A stretch of 50,329 bases of DNA from Lentisphaerota bacterium (GCA_018676675.1 JABHEG010000006.1:1-50329); one strand, 5' to 3'. Positions 40,751-49,971 are shown, counted from the first letter of the stretch. The notes: generated from the letters alone by a model not told the origin. Numbers and translations: made by a program.

Positions 40751-41839
40751 TCAGCCGTGCCTCTCTTCGAAGTCCGCCATGAAGTCAATCAATGTCGACA
40801 CACCGGCCAGAGGCATGGCGTTGTAAATACTGGCTCGGATCCCGCCCACCGAACGGTGACCTTTGAGGCCCGTTAAGCCAACCGCAGCCGCTTCCTTGAC
40901 GAACAGCGCTTCAAGCTCTTCTTCCGGCAACCGGAATGTCACGTTCATCTTCGAACGATCCCCCGGTTCCGCTGTTCCCTGGTAGAAGATCGACATGTCG
41001 ATGAACTCATAGAGGGCATGTGACTTCGTCTCGTTGATCGTCTCGATCTCCTCAAGTCCCCCAGTCTCAACCAGCCACTCAAGCACGAGACCAACCATGT
41101 AGATGGAGAAACACGGCGGCGTGTTAAACAAGGAGTGCTTGTCGATGTGCGTGCTGTACTTGAGCATCGTGGGAACGGTGTCAGCCGCACGATCCGCGAG
41201 CTCTTTCTTCATAATGACCAAGGTCACGCCGGCTGGCCCGAGATTCTTCTGCGCACCGGCAAAAATCAGGTCAAACCTACTCATGTCCAGACGGCGGGAC
41301 AGAATATCGCTGGACATATCTGCGACCAAGGGAATGTCACCAGTGTCCGGGAAAAAGTGGTACTGCGTCCCGCGGATCGTGTTGTTGCTGCAGATATAGG
41401 CGTACGACGCCTCCTGGTCGATGGCCCACTGAGTGGCGTCACCGATGTGGGTGAACTCAGAGTCAGCCCCGCTGTAAAGCTCCGTCACCTCGCCGAACAG
41501 TTTGGCCTCCTTGACGGCCTTGGCCGCCCAGGCCCCCGTGTCCGCGTACAACGCCGGCTTGCCGGGGAGCATCAGGTTCATCGCAACCATCGCAAACTGC
41601 GTGCTTGCGCCACCCTGGAGGAACAGAATCGCATAGTCGTCAGGCACTCCCAGGAGCTTCCGAACGTTCGCCTCGGCGCCGTCGATCACTTCCTCGAATG
41701 CGGAGCTCCGGTGACTGGCCTCAGCAATGCCATAGCCAATGCCACGGAAGTTGACGAACTCCGCTTGGGCCTTCTCCATGACTTCCACGGGAAGCGTGGC
41801 AGGACCGGCACTGAAGTTGAAAACTCTCTCTGATTCCAT
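40751..41839 (-). CDS. serC: Phosphoserine aminotransferase SerC
   Basis: A 362-residue class-V aminotransferase that converts 3-phosphohydroxypyruvate and glutamate to phosphoserine, in serine synthesis; it also serves pyridoxal phosphate synthesis in many bacteria. ERVFNFSAGPATLPVEVMEKA at the start, GGASTQFAMVAMN, and the PLP lysine in FAGAQKNLGPAG are diagnostic, and SIYNAMPLAGVSTLIDFM near the end is typical of SerC. The start at 41839 gives the family N-terminus; AAGGA lies nine bases upstream. Transcription probably starts from a promoter near 42048, about 200 bases upstream. Confidence 0.98.
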   Translation of the reverse strand: MESERVFNFSAGPATLPVEVMEKAQAEFVNFRGIGYGIAEASHRSSAFEEVIDGAEANVRKLLGVPDDYAILFLQGGASTQFAMVAMNLMLPGKPALYADTGAWAAKAVKEAKLFGEVTELYSGADSEFTHIGDATQWAIDQEASYAYICSNNTIRGTQYHFFPDTGDIPLVADMSSDILSRRLDMSRFDLIFAGAQKNLGPAGVTLVIMKKELADRAADTVPTMLKYSTHIDKHSLFNTPPCFSIYMVGLVLEWLVETGGLEEIETINETKSHALYEFIDMSIFYQGTAEPGDRSKMNVTFRLPEEELEALFVKEAAAVGLTGLKGHRSVGGIRASIYNAMPLAGVSTLIDFMADFEERHG

Positions 41840-42040
41840 GTTCAAGCGTTCCTTAAAAATTCGGGACGACGCCCCCGCGGAGGACGGGGGAGATATGCAG
41901 AGCATCACAACTCCGGAATGAGCCTTTTCCCGACAGCCAGGGGAGATAGAAGGGCTGGGTGCAAGCCCACCCAGATGCGACCGGTCACGGCCGAGAAACC
42001 CGGGAACGGCCGCGAGAAAGCCATAACCCCTGACGCCAAA
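41840..42040 (-). other. Long structured 5' leader of serC, unassigned
   Basis: If the promoter at 42048-42076 is used, serC mRNA has a leader of about 200 bases. It contains hairpins such as CTGGGTG/CACCCAG and a GC-rich one (CCCCCG/CGGGGG) close to the start codon, followed by a TTTTT stretch at about 41855. This layout could allow attenuation or riboswitch control. I do not recognise a known riboswitch class. Confidence 0.3.
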
Positions 42041-42047
42041 ACGACTG

Positions 42048-42076
42048 AATATAAGCGATTTCAGCCCGGATTTCAA
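42048..42076 (-). promoter_or_regulatory. Sigma-70-type promoter for serC
   Basis: On the minus strand, TTGAAA (42076-42071), exactly 17 bases, then TATATT (42053-42048). This is close to the housekeeping consensus and points toward serC. Confidence 0.6.
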
Positions 42077-42257
42077 CGGGGGTGAGCCTGTGAGGACGGT
42101 GAAAAAGCAGAGGCAGAAGGGGGGGAGTAGCGGGACAAGCCAGTGCCGAATGCCACTGAGGCAAGCAGGAAAAACGGCACTCCGTTGCTTTACGTGCCTT
42201 ACTACAAACGCTGTCTTTCTGGTGACGAAACTCGTTCGTCATTAGCAACGTAGGCCG

Positions 42258-42281
42258 TGCCGGAGTTGCGTTCCTCCGGCA
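42258..42281. repeat. Perfect 8-bp hairpin downstream of a small ORF
   Basis: TGCCGGAG (42258-42265) pairs with CTCCGGCA (42274-42281). It lies about 77 bases after the stop of the 50-residue small ORF and upstream of the serC promoter, so it may end that transcript; no T run follows. A weaker hairpin (GACGAA/TTCGTC) is at 42224-42240. The rest of 42077-42357 holds nothing recognisable. Confidence 0.4.
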
Positions 42282-42357
42282 CTGATACGAAACGATGTCT
42301 CGACGCCGCGACAGAGAGTCACACGGCGCCAGAGTCGCGGAAGGTGTGCCTGGCATC

Positions 42358-42510
42358 TCACGCAGCGATGTTGCGATTTCCTTTCACACAGGCGGCGTAC
42401 ACCAGGCGGCGGAGCTTCCTGTTCTCCTCAATCAGTTGCTTGATGTCCTCGATCGGGACCTCTCCCTCACGCTCCAGACGGGTCAAGATTTGCTGTGTCC
42501 GATTCATCAT
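42358..42510 (-). CDS. Small helical protein of 50 residues
   Basis: An open frame of 50 codons with a very strong ribosome binding site: AGGAGGAAGG directly precedes a tandem ATG-ATG, and the second ATG (42507) has the ideal seven-base spacing. The product is amphipathic and charged (RTQQILTRLEREGEVPIED, then IKQLIEENRKLRRLVYAAC) and looks like one or two helices that could form a coiled coil. I recognise no family. It ends upstream of the serC promoter. A regulatory or chaperone-like peptide is possible; the function is unknown. Confidence 0.6.
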   Translation of the reverse strand: MMNRTQQILTRLEREGEVPIEDIKQLIEENRKLRRLVYAACVKGNRNIAA

Positions 42511-42601
42511 CCTTCCTCCTCATGTCCACGTTGGCGGACGGTTTCCTTAGCCGCCTCGCCCAGACCCACTCCGGTCGCCGCGTTCCTGACGCGGCAGACG
42601 C

Positions 42602-42769
42602 TCAGTTGTGCTGATTGCGCAGAATCTCCCCGGCAATGATAAGGAGCCTCGCGATATCCATGTAGGATATGTCGTTCGACGCTCGACCAGAGGGCGGAGG
42701 CATCAACCGTGGTCGGTGCCGCCTGGGGGGACGGCGACGCTTCGCCTGGAATCGCCATGTGGTCACCAT
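42602..42769 (-). CDS. Small basic protein of 55 residues
   Basis: An open frame of 55 codons starting with ATG eight bases after GAGGAG. The N-terminal half is very basic (WRFQAKRRRPPRRHRPRL) and the C-terminal half forms a helix (DISYMDIARLLIIAGEILRN). It precedes the 50-residue ORF by 92 bases on the same strand, so they may be one transcript. An overlapping longer frame (42507-42929) reads through the same area, but its composition looks less protein-like. No family recognised. Confidence 0.4.
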   Translation of the reverse strand: MVTTWRFQAKRRRPPRRHRPRLMPPPSGRASNDISYMDIARLLIIAGEILRNQHN

Positions 42770-42832
42770 CTGTATCGCTCCTCTCCAGTCCTGACAGCCG
42801 GGAACACAACCGCAGAGGACTTAGCAGGATAC

Positions 42833-43102
42833 ATGCCAAGAAACAGAAAGAAAGGAAGTGCAGGCCAGGGAGAAGACCTGTCTCCTGCCTCAGAGCAGCG
42901 GCTCCTGCATATCTTGTCGGGCCTGGCAACGCGTTGTGTTGAGCATGGGGCGGTTGCCTCAGCCGGACGCCGCGAGTACCTTGGTGCTCAGCCCAAACGC
43001 AGAAGTGGCGTCCTCTGGCGAATAGTCGCCGCAGTGGCGCCGGCTTCCAGCAATGTGTGCAGAAACGTCAAACGACTGCCCCGCCGACCACAATCAACAT
43101 GA
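42833..43102 (+). CDS. Doubtful 89-residue ORF coupled to hemW
   Basis: The frame begins MPRNRKKGSAGQGEDLSPAS and ends with a TGA that overlaps the hemW ATG as ATGA, the arrangement of coupled genes. Only a weak AGGA precedes its start, and the product is not like any family I know. It is divergent from the small ORF at 42602-42769. It may be chance. Confidence 0.25.
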   Translation: MPRNRKKGSAGQGEDLSPASEQRLLHILSGLATRCVEHGAVASAGRREYLGAQPKRRSGVLWRIVAAVAPASSNVCRNVKRLPRRPQST

Positions 43103-44265
43103 ACGCTTCCCGGCCGGCTTCCGAGCCAGAGACAACTGAAGACGCCTCCACTAACGTGCGCCGTTCGGCCATCGCGTCTCTCTACGTCCACGTCCCATTC
43201 TGTGCGGGCAAGTGCGACTACTGCGCATTTTACTCGATCCCAAGCACTTCGCAAGAAACCAGACAGAACTATCTCGCCCGACTGCAGGACGACTTCCGTG
43301 ATGTCCGGGCGCGGTGCGCCCCGCTCTCAACCATCTTCGTCGGCGGGGGAACACCATCCATCCTCGACAGAACCGAGCTCCACCAGCTCCTGAGCAGCCT
43401 GTCCCAGACGTTCGAGCTCCGGTCAGATGTGGAATGGACCGTTGAGTGCAATCCAGACTCGCTGACCGAACCAAAGGCAGAGCTTCTCGCAGAGGCGGGA
43501 GTGAACCGCATCAGTCTCGGAGTCCAGAGCCTCGATCCCACCCTCAGAGGAATTCTTGGCCGCCAGGGGAACACGGACGCCCTGGAGGACACGGTCCGTC
43601 ACCTTCGCCGCCTTGGTGTCTCCGGGATCAACGTCGACCTCATATACGCGATCCCGGGTCAGAGCATCAGCCAATGGACGGATGATGTCAGGCGGATGTG
43701 CGATCTGGGCATCGATCACCTCTCGACCTACGCCCTGACCCGAGAAGAAGGGACACGCCTGGGGGACTCGGCGCTGCCGCCGGTAGACGACGTCCTCGAA
43801 ATACAAATGTGGGACGTGGTGGCTGAAGAAGCGCACGGGGCGGGACTGGAACGGTACGAAGTGTCCAACCTGGCACGGCCAGGCGCGGAGTGCCGACACA
43901 ACAACCGGATTTGGCATGGCGCCACCTACATCGGCTGTGGCCCGGCAGCCGCCTCGTTTGATGGCCAACTGCGCTGGACCGCCCCAGGCTCCCTCGAAGG
44001 ATGGCTCGACCAAGCCCCGCCGGAGGAAGACCATCTGCCGCCCGAGCAGAGGGCTGCAGAGATACTTGCTTTCGGCCTCCGGACCGTTGAGGGATGGAGA
44101 ATCCGAGAGTTCAGTCGGACGACAGGCCGCGATCCATTCACGCTCCGCCCTGAGGCTGTCAGAAACCTGATTGACGAAGGCATGCTCATCCGGACTGAGA
44201 CACGCCTGTACCCAACCCGGAAGGGGTTGCTCTTTGCCGACTATGTAGCCCAGACGCTGCTCTGA
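43099..44265 (+). CDS. hemW: HemW-like radical-SAM protein (coproporphyrinogen oxidase-like)
   Basis: A 388-residue radical-SAM protein. The cluster motif CAGKCDYCAF (about residue 36) has the C-x3-C-x2-C spacing, followed by FVGGGTPSIL, RISLGVQSLDPTLRGILGR, NVDLIYAIPGQS and a C-terminal HemN-type wing (RTVEGWRIREF). Short length and HNNRIWHGATYIGCGPAA fit HemW, a haem chaperone, better than the longer HemN that makes protoporphyrinogen. The ATG at 43099 is preferred to a GTG at 43057, although no strong Shine-Dalgarno sequence is seen. Confidence 0.9.
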   Translation: MNASRPASEPETTEDASTNVRRSAIASLYVHVPFCAGKCDYCAFYSIPSTSQETRQNYLARLQDDFRDVRARCAPLSTIFVGGGTPSILDRTELHQLLSSLSQTFELRSDVEWTVECNPDSLTEPKAELLAEAGVNRISLGVQSLDPTLRGILGRQGNTDALEDTVRHLRRLGVSGINVDLIYAIPGQSISQWTDDVRRMCDLGIDHLSTYALTREEGTRLGDSALPPVDDVLEIQMWDVVAEEAHGAGLERYEVSNLARPGAECRHNNRIWHGATYIGCGPAAASFDGQLRWTAPGSLEGWLDQAPPEEDHLPPEQRAAEILAFGLRTVEGWRIREFSRTTGRDPFTLRPEAVRNLIDEGMLIRTETRLYPTRKGLLFADYVAQTLL

Positions 44266-44282
44266 GCATCCCCCGCGGTCGG

Positions 44283-44310
44283 TTGAAAAACGCGGGGACC
44301 AGCTTACACT
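44283..44310 (+). promoter_or_regulatory. Possible promoter of the malate/lactate dehydrogenase gene
   Basis: TTGAAA (44283-44288), 16 bases, then TACACT (44305-44310), about 85 bases upstream of the start codon and just after the hemW stop. A reasonable sigma-70 match. Confidence 0.45.
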
Positions 44311-44395
44311 CTGACGTCGGCCACAGTGAAGACAGCGGGCGTTTTCGGAGAGGGCGAACAGCGGCCCACCACACCGGTCATCAAGGAGGACATCC

Positions 44396-45511
44396 ATGAG
44401 CGAGACGATCTGTTGGGTGCCGTTCGACGTGCTTGAGCAATTCATGGTAGACGTCTTCAAGGCCCTCCACGTCCCCGCGGAGGATGCCGCGATCTGCGCC
44501 AATGTCCTGATCACAGCCGACAAGCGCGGGATCGACTCGCACGGGGTCAACCGCCTGAAACCAATCTACTACGACCGCATCCTCGCGGGGATTCAGTTCC
44601 CTGACACCGAGATTGAGGTGCTGAGAAATGGCCCAACCACAGCCGTGTGGGACGGCAACCACGGGATGGGGCACGCCATCTCCCGCAAAGCGATGCAAGC
44701 GGCCATCGACAAAGCCAAGGCGTACGGCATGGGCATGGTCGCTGTGCGTAATTCCACTCATTACGGCATCGCGGGCTACTACGCCTTAATGGCCATCGAG
44801 AACGGGATGATCGGGATTACCGGTACCAATGCACGGCCATCCGTAGCCCCAACCTTCGGGGTAGAGAACATGCTCGGAACGAATCCCCTGACCATCGGCT
44901 TCCCAACCGACGAGGAGTTTCCGTTCGTCCTGGACTGCGCGACCTCAATCACCCAGCGAGGCAAGATCGAGATCTACGAGAGGATCGGCAAGGACACCCC
45001 ACCAGGCTGTGTCATCGGGGAGAATGGACAGGCTCTAACTGACACGGACCAAATCCTAGAAGGACTCAGTAACGGCAAGGCGGCTTTCACAGCTCTGGGC
45101 GGAATCGGGGAAGAGACAGCCGGCTACAAGGGATACGGCTACAGCACAATCGTCGAGATTCTCTCTGCGGCTCTCCAATGTGGAAGCTTCCTCAAGATGC
45201 TCTCGGGCTTCGAGGACGGCGAAAAGGTCCCCTACAAACTCGGCCACTTCTTCATGGCGATCGACACGGAGGCCTTCCTCGGCCTGGATGAGTTCAAGAA
45301 GACTGCCGGCACCATTCTGCGGGAACTGCGCAACTCACGCAGGATGCCCGGCGAAGAACGCATCTACACGGCAGGCGAGAAGGAGTATGTGGCGTGGCAG
45401 GAAAGGCAGGGCAAAGGGGTCCCTGTCAACCAGAGCGTTCAGCAGGAACTCGTCCAGATGCGCGACGAACTCCAACTCACTCAGTATGAATTCCCTTTTG
45501 AAACACACTGA
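44396..45511 (+). CDS. Malate/L-lactate dehydrogenase (Ldh2 family)
   Basis: A 371-residue NAD(P)-dependent oxidoreductase of the Ldh2/AllD/ComC family, unrelated to classical lactate dehydrogenase. DKRGIDSHGVNRLKP holds the catalytic histidine (about residue 47), NSTHYGIAGYYAL (about 120) and NARPSVAPTFGVENMLGTNP (about 144) are family signatures, and GYKGYGYSTIVEILSAALQ follows. Members oxidise malate, lactate, ureidoglycolate or sulfolactate; the exact substrate cannot be told. AAGGAGG precedes the ATG. Possibly co-transcribed with the lipoprotein gene downstream. Confidence 0.93.
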   Translation: MSETICWVPFDVLEQFMVDVFKALHVPAEDAAICANVLITADKRGIDSHGVNRLKPIYYDRILAGIQFPDTEIEVLRNGPTTAVWDGNHGMGHAISRKAMQAAIDKAKAYGMGMVAVRNSTHYGIAGYYALMAIENGMIGITGTNARPSVAPTFGVENMLGTNPLTIGFPTDEEFPFVLDCATSITQRGKIEIYERIGKDTPPGCVIGENGQALTDTDQILEGLSNGKAAFTALGGIGEETAGYKGYGYSTIVEILSAALQCGSFLKMLSGFEDGEKVPYKLGHFFMAIDTEAFLGLDEFKKTAGTILRELRNSRRMPGEERIYTAGEKEYVAWQERQGKGVPVNQSVQQELVQMRDELQLTQYEFPFETH

Positions 45512-45545
45512 TCCACTGATCGCATGGCGCCAACCAAGTCGACGA

Positions 45546-46367
45546 ATGCTCCCGTTCGTCGGCATTGCCTTGGCCTGTTGTCTTTGCGGCTGCATGGAGA
45601 ACACCGTCGTCATTGAGCTCAACAAAGACGGCAGCGGAACGATCGTGACACGGACGTTCCTGAGCGAGAACATGCTGGAAACCATGGCCCGAGCCCGAGA
45701 CGGTGCCCCCCCCCTCGGGGAGCCACGGGTGCCCCTGAATCGGGAAGCCTGCGAACAACGGGCAGCAAAGATGGGCCAGGGAGTCCGGCTGCTGAACGTC
45801 GAACCCGTAGCACGACCGAGCGATGGTGCACGCGGGGTGAAGGTCGTCTATGAGTTCGATGACATCACTGCCGTCGAACTCCCAGTCGAACCGGAACAGC
45901 CCGAGGGAACGAGGCTCGACCCCCTGAGAGGCCGAACACGGGCCGATCCCATCGCGTTCCGCTACACACCCGGCGATGTGGGACACCTGCTCGTGATCCA
46001 GCCGTTCGCCGCATCTGCAGGAGCGGAGGAAGCCAGCAAGCATCGGGAAGCCACCCCCAGCGCGGAAGAGACTAACGCCCTGAGGAAAGCGGCAAGAGGC
46101 ATGCGGTTCAGGATGGTCGTGAAGGTCAAGGGGCATATTGTCAGTACTAATGCCTCATCTGTGCACACCCGGAAGGGCGACGCTGCCCCCAGCTACATCA
46201 CCATCTTCGACCTGAACTTCGAGGAACTTCTCAGCAATGAGGCGGCCACGAAACAGATGAGCACAATCAGCAGGACCGAGAATGTCAGCAAAGCAATGAC
46301 TCGATTCCGGGAACTTCCGGGAATCATGCTGGAGCCCGAACAGTGGGTTGAGGTCGCCTTCCGCTAA
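45546..46367 (+). CDS. Lipoprotein of unknown function
   Basis: A lipoprotein of about 273 residues from ATG at 45546; an in-frame ATG at 45486 adds 20 residues and overlaps the preceding gene. The signal is MLPFVGIALACCLCGC with a lipobox ending in the last cysteine, followed at once by MENTVVIELNKDGSGTIVTR, a start shared by many small periplasmic beta-sheet lipoproteins. The middle is Glu/Pro-rich and the end aromatic (EPEQWVEVAFR). No family recognised; it may be anchored to the inner or outer membrane. Confidence 0.8.
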   Translation: MLPFVGIALACCLCGCMENTVVIELNKDGSGTIVTRTFLSENMLETMARARDGAPPLGEPRVPLNREACEQRAAKMGQGVRLLNVEPVARPSDGARGVKVVYEFDDITAVELPVEPEQPEGTRLDPLRGRTRADPIAFRYTPGDVGHLLVIQPFAASAGAEEASKHREATPSAEETNALRKAARGMRFRMVVKVKGHIVSTNASSVHTRKGDAAPSYITIFDLNFEELLSNEAATKQMSTISRTENVSKAMTRFRELPGIMLEPEQWVEVAFR

Positions 46368-46486
46368 ACGGCGCTAAGCCAGGGCACGAGCCCAGTCGAA
46401 GGAGTGAGGATCGCTCGGTAACAACTGCCCATGGTCCAGAAAGAACACGAACCCACTAACCCACTAACTCCTCCCCGCCTCCTCCC

Positions 46487-49027
46487 ATGCCCGATCCTCT
46501 TCCCATTTTCGACATAGCCGCCCCACTGACGGACGCCGTGCGGAGCGTAAACCGCATCGTCCTGTCGGCCCCAACCGGATCCGGCAAGTCAACTCAAATT
46601 CCTCAGATTCTGCTGGACGCTGGGGCAAGTGGGCGCATCCTCGTCCTCCAACCGCGCCGCCTCGCCGCCCGGATGCTCGCCCAGCGTGTTGCCCGGGAGC
46701 GGCGCGTCTCGCTTGGGAGCGAAGTCGGCTTCCAGACACGCTTCGAGAAAGCCGTCTGCAGCGACTCCCGGATCGTCTTCATGACAGATGGAATCCTCCC
46801 TCGACTCCTCCAACGGGACCATATGCTCCAGGGAATCGGTACGGTCATCTTTGATGAATTCCACGAACGAAGCTTGTCGGCAGATTTGGGCCTGGGGTTG
46901 ACCCGCCAGGCTCAGGAGCAGTACCGCTCGGATCTGAAGATCGTGGTCATGTCGGCTACGCTGGATATCAAGCTGGCCGAATCCTACCTCGGGGAGTGTG
47001 CGTCCCTCGAGGCCAAAGGTCGGACATACCCCGTGGACATTCTCCACGCCCAACGTTCCCCCAAAGGTGATGTATGGGATCTGGCCGCACGAGCACTGGA
47101 GGAGTTGCTCCGCGAAGGCAGCGAGGGAGACGTCCTCGTTTTCATGCCTGGAGCCTACGAAATACGCCGCACGATCGAGACCTGCGGACGCCTCCGGGCC
47201 GCTGAGAAGATCACTCTCCTCCCGCTCTATGGAGCCCTGCCTCCAGACCGGCAGGACAAGGTCATGGCGCCTTGCGAACGCCGCAAAGTCATCGTGGCGA
47301 CGAACATCGCAGAAACATCGCTGACCATCCCGGGGATCCGGCACGTCATCGATGCCGGACTCGCCCGGACGAATCGCTACGACCCAAGCCGTGGCTTCAA
47401 CACGCTCCAGATGGAAACGATCAGCCGGGAGTCCGCCGATCAACGGGCCGGCAGGGCCGGACGCGAAGCCCCGGGGACCTGTCGCAGGCTCTGGACGCTT
47501 GCGGAACAGCAACGGCGGCCGGCGCACGCGACCCCGGAAATCGCCCGCGTCGACCTGGCCGAAACCGTCCTCTTCCTTCGCGCCTTCGGGACCGGCGACA
47601 TCACGCGCTTCCCGTGGATCTCTCCTCCCACTCCCGAACGCCTGAATGCGGCCGACGCTCTGCTCACAACGCTTGGCCTTCTTGACCCCCAAAGCGGAAA
47701 CGTCACACTGCTGGGACACGGCGTGTCCCGCTTGCCCACACACCCTCGCCTGGGTGTCATCCTCAAGGCCGCAGCAGAGCATGGCTGCGGACACGAAGCC
47801 GCGCTCATCGCGGCAATCTTGAACGAACGGCCGTTGCCGCTGGGTGGCAAAGCAGGTCAGCAACTCCGCCGTACGACAGCCAACACGCCCCCGGCCGGGG
47901 GCCCCCTCCCCGGCCCCCTGCCTTCAGACTTCTTCGCCCTGATCCGGGCGCTCCACCAAGCCCAACGCGCACATTTCTCGACGGAGGTCTGCAATCAGTT
48001 GGGTATCAGCGCTGCGGCGGCACGCCAAGTCTGGAGAACGGCGACACTCTACCGACACATGGTCCCCTCGCCGCCAAGAGACGCCCCGCCGCCTGACTCC
48101 GATCAACTTCTCAAGAGCCTCCTCAGGGCCTTCCCCGATCGAATAGCCAAACGCCGAGACGAGGGATCTCTCCTCTGTGATGTCGCCGGAGGCAGACGGT
48201 ACGAGCTGGCACGCTGGTCAACCATGCGTGACCACACGCTTCTCGTCGCTGCCGAAATCCACGAAATCACCGGAGGGGGACGACAGGCCAGGTCCACGCT
48301 TTCCCACGTCAGCGCCATCCGTGAAGAGTGGCTCTATGAACTGTTCGGCGACGATCTCGTCGACGAAGACGAGGTCGTATGGGACGAGAAGACGCGCCAG
48401 GTCATCCGCAGAAGTGCGCTCTCCTGCCGAGGCCTGATTCTCGAGGAGACCACGACCCAGAATGTCGATCCGGGTGCCGCCGCCGCCGTGCTGGCCCAGC
48501 GCATTGCCTCCGGAGACCTCAAACTCAAGGGCTGGAACAAGGATGTCGAGCTCTGGATTGAGAGAGCACGATGGGTCGCAGAACAGTTCCCGGAGAAGGA
48601 ACTCCTCGCCTATGACGACACGGATTTGGCAGTCATCTATGAAGAAATCTGCCAGGGATCACGGCGCTACAAGCAGATCAAGGACAAGCCCTGCCTGGAC
48701 CTGGTCAAGCATGCTCTGTCCTGGAAGGAACAGCAGTTTGTCGAATCAATGGCCCCACCGTGGGTCAAACTGCCCTGCGGAATTCGCATGAAACTGCGAT
48801 ATGAGGTAGGACACCCCCCCAGGGGGCGAGCCAGAATCCAGGATCTCTATGACATCCCGGAGACACCGCGCGTGGCAGCGGGTCGCGTCCCCGTTCTGCT
48901 TGAGATCCTTGCCCCCAATATGCGTCCGTTCCAGATCACTGATGACTTGGAGGGGTTCTGGGAACGCACGTATCCTCAAGCCAAAAGCGAACTAGCCAGA
49001 CGCTACCCCAAGCATGAGTGGCGCTGA
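46487..49027 (+). CDS. hrpB: ATP-dependent helicase HrpB
   Basis: An 846-residue DEAH/RHA-type helicase. SAPTGSGKSTQIPQ is motif I, DEFHERSLSADLGLGL motif II (DEFH in place of DEAH), MSATLD motif III, NIAETSLTIPGI motif V and QRAGRAGREAPG motif VI. The C-terminal HrpB domain ends in RPFQITDDLEGFWERTYP and ARRYPKHEW, which distinguishes HrpB from HrpA. Known HrpB proteins are poorly understood, probably RNA helicases. No partner genes are evident in the 119-base upstream gap. The start ATG lies in a proline-rich short N-terminus. Confidence 0.95.
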   Translation: MPDPLPIFDIAAPLTDAVRSVNRIVLSAPTGSGKSTQIPQILLDAGASGRILVLQPRRLAARMLAQRVARERRVSLGSEVGFQTRFEKAVCSDSRIVFMTDGILPRLLQRDHMLQGIGTVIFDEFHERSLSADLGLGLTRQAQEQYRSDLKIVVMSATLDIKLAESYLGECASLEAKGRTYPVDILHAQRSPKGDVWDLAARALEELLREGSEGDVLVFMPGAYEIRRTIETCGRLRAAEKITLLPLYGALPPDRQDKVMAPCERRKVIVATNIAETSLTIPGIRHVIDAGLARTNRYDPSRGFNTLQMETISRESADQRAGRAGREAPGTCRRLWTLAEQQRRPAHATPEIARVDLAETVLFLRAFGTGDITRFPWISPPTPERLNAADALLTTLGLLDPQSGNVTLLGHGVSRLPTHPRLGVILKAAAEHGCGHEAALIAAILNERPLPLGGKAGQQLRRTTANTPPAGGPLPGPLPSDFFALIRALHQAQRAHFSTEVCNQLGISAAAARQVWRTATLYRHMVPSPPRDAPPPDSDQLLKSLLRAFPDRIAKRRDEGSLLCDVAGGRRYELARWSTMRDHTLLVAAEIHEITGGGRQARSTLSHVSAIREEWLYELFGDDLVDEDEVVWDEKTRQVIRRSALSCRGLILEETTTQNVDPGAAAAVLAQRIASGDLKLKGWNKDVELWIERARWVAEQFPEKELLAYDDTDLAVIYEEICQGSRRYKQIKDKPCLDLVKHALSWKEQQFVESMAPPWVKLPCGIRMKLRYEVGHPPRGRARIQDLYDIPETPRVAAGRVPVLLEILAPNMRPFQITDDLEGFWERTYPQAKSELARRYPKHEWR

Positions 49028-49047
49028 CACCGGGAACACGGTAGTCC

Positions 49048-49971
49048 ATGAATATCTCCACTGGCCTCTTCCCCCAGCAAGCCTTGCTCGAACGCCGCAA
49101 CCTGGCGGCCAAAAAGCGAATCGCCCAGTCTCTTGATGACGACGATGCCCGCCCGCTGCGGCTGGGGGTCGCCCAGATCAGGAACCACTGCGGAGGACAA
49201 ACGGGGAAGGAAGGCAACCTGGAACGTATGGTTGATTGCGTGAAGATGGCTTCGGAACATGGAGTACAGGCGCTTGTCCTCCCGGAGATGTGCCTGCCCG
49301 GCTACTTCACCAAAGCGCATGGAGCGGTCGAGGAAGGCGTTGCTGCAGCCCATGGTCTCGCCGACGTTGTGGGTACCAGCCCTTTCCTGAACCGCATTGC
49401 GGAGACGGCGAAAGCGGCAGCGATGCTCGTGGCCTTCGGCTTCTCGGAGCGCGATGGGGAGTGCTTCTACAATTCAGTCGGAGTCGTTGACACCGATGGA
49501 CGGTGGCTCGGAGTGCGGCGCAAGAACCCACTTTCACCACACGCTTACGAACTCACACCGTTCACAGAGCCGCCACCGTCAGAACGCGGGACCGTCTTCC
49601 CGGCGAGCCACGGTGTCATTGGCGTCTGCAACTGCTTCGATGGTGAATTTCCCGAAAGCGTCAGGCGGATGCGCCTGGCCGGAGCCGAACTCCTCCTTTG
49701 GAGTAACGCCGGAAGCGGCAATGCTCAGACCGGCAGTAGCTCACGGTTCAACCAGTGTGGCAGCTACGCCCAGACAAACCGCATGTGGGTCGCCAGCTGC
49801 AATGCGGTAGGAACACCTTTCTATGGGAACAGCTGCATCTACGCCCCATGGGGTGAACCCCTCGTCCAGCTTCCGACAACCGAGGAAGCTCTGGGTGTCG
49901 CCCAGATAAATCTGGCTCTTGCCAAAGACTGGCCCATGTACAGAGATCGCCTCGATCCGGACATTGTCTGA
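49048..49971 (+). CDS. Carbon-nitrogen hydrolase (nitrilase superfamily)
   Basis: A 307-residue member of the nitrilase superfamily, which hydrolyses amides or nitriles. The Glu-Lys-Cys triad is visible: Glu in LPEMCLPGYF (about residue 82), Lys in RRKNPLSPHAY (about 158) and Cys in CNCFDGEFPESVRRMRLAGA (about 194). The layout suggests an amidase of the N-carbamoyl or aliphatic type; the substrate is open. The first 35 residues are a non-conserved extension, so an internal start near the LRLGVAQIRN stretch is possible. It follows hrpB by 20 bases. Confidence 0.92.
   Translation: MNISTGLFPQQALLERRNLAAKKRIAQSLDDDDARPLRLGVAQIRNHCGGQTGKEGNLERMVDCVKMASEHGVQALVLPEMCLPGYFTKAHGAVEEGVAAAHGLADVVGTSPFLNRIAETAKAAAMLVAFGFSERDGECFYNSVGVVDTDGRWLGVRRKNPLSPHAYELTPFTEPPPSERGTVFPASHGVIGVCNCFDGEFPESVRRMRLAGAELLLWSNAGSGNAQTGSSSRFNQCGSYAQTNRMWVASCNAVGTPFYGNSCIYAPWGEPLVQLPTTEEALGVAQINLALAKDWPMYRDRLDPDIV

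Noticed and set aside
42507..42929. A 140-codon minus-strand ORF
   Set aside because: It overlaps two small ORFs in other frames that have better ribosome binding sites; its C-terminus is just a readthrough of the Shine-Dalgarno sequence of the 50-residue ORF.
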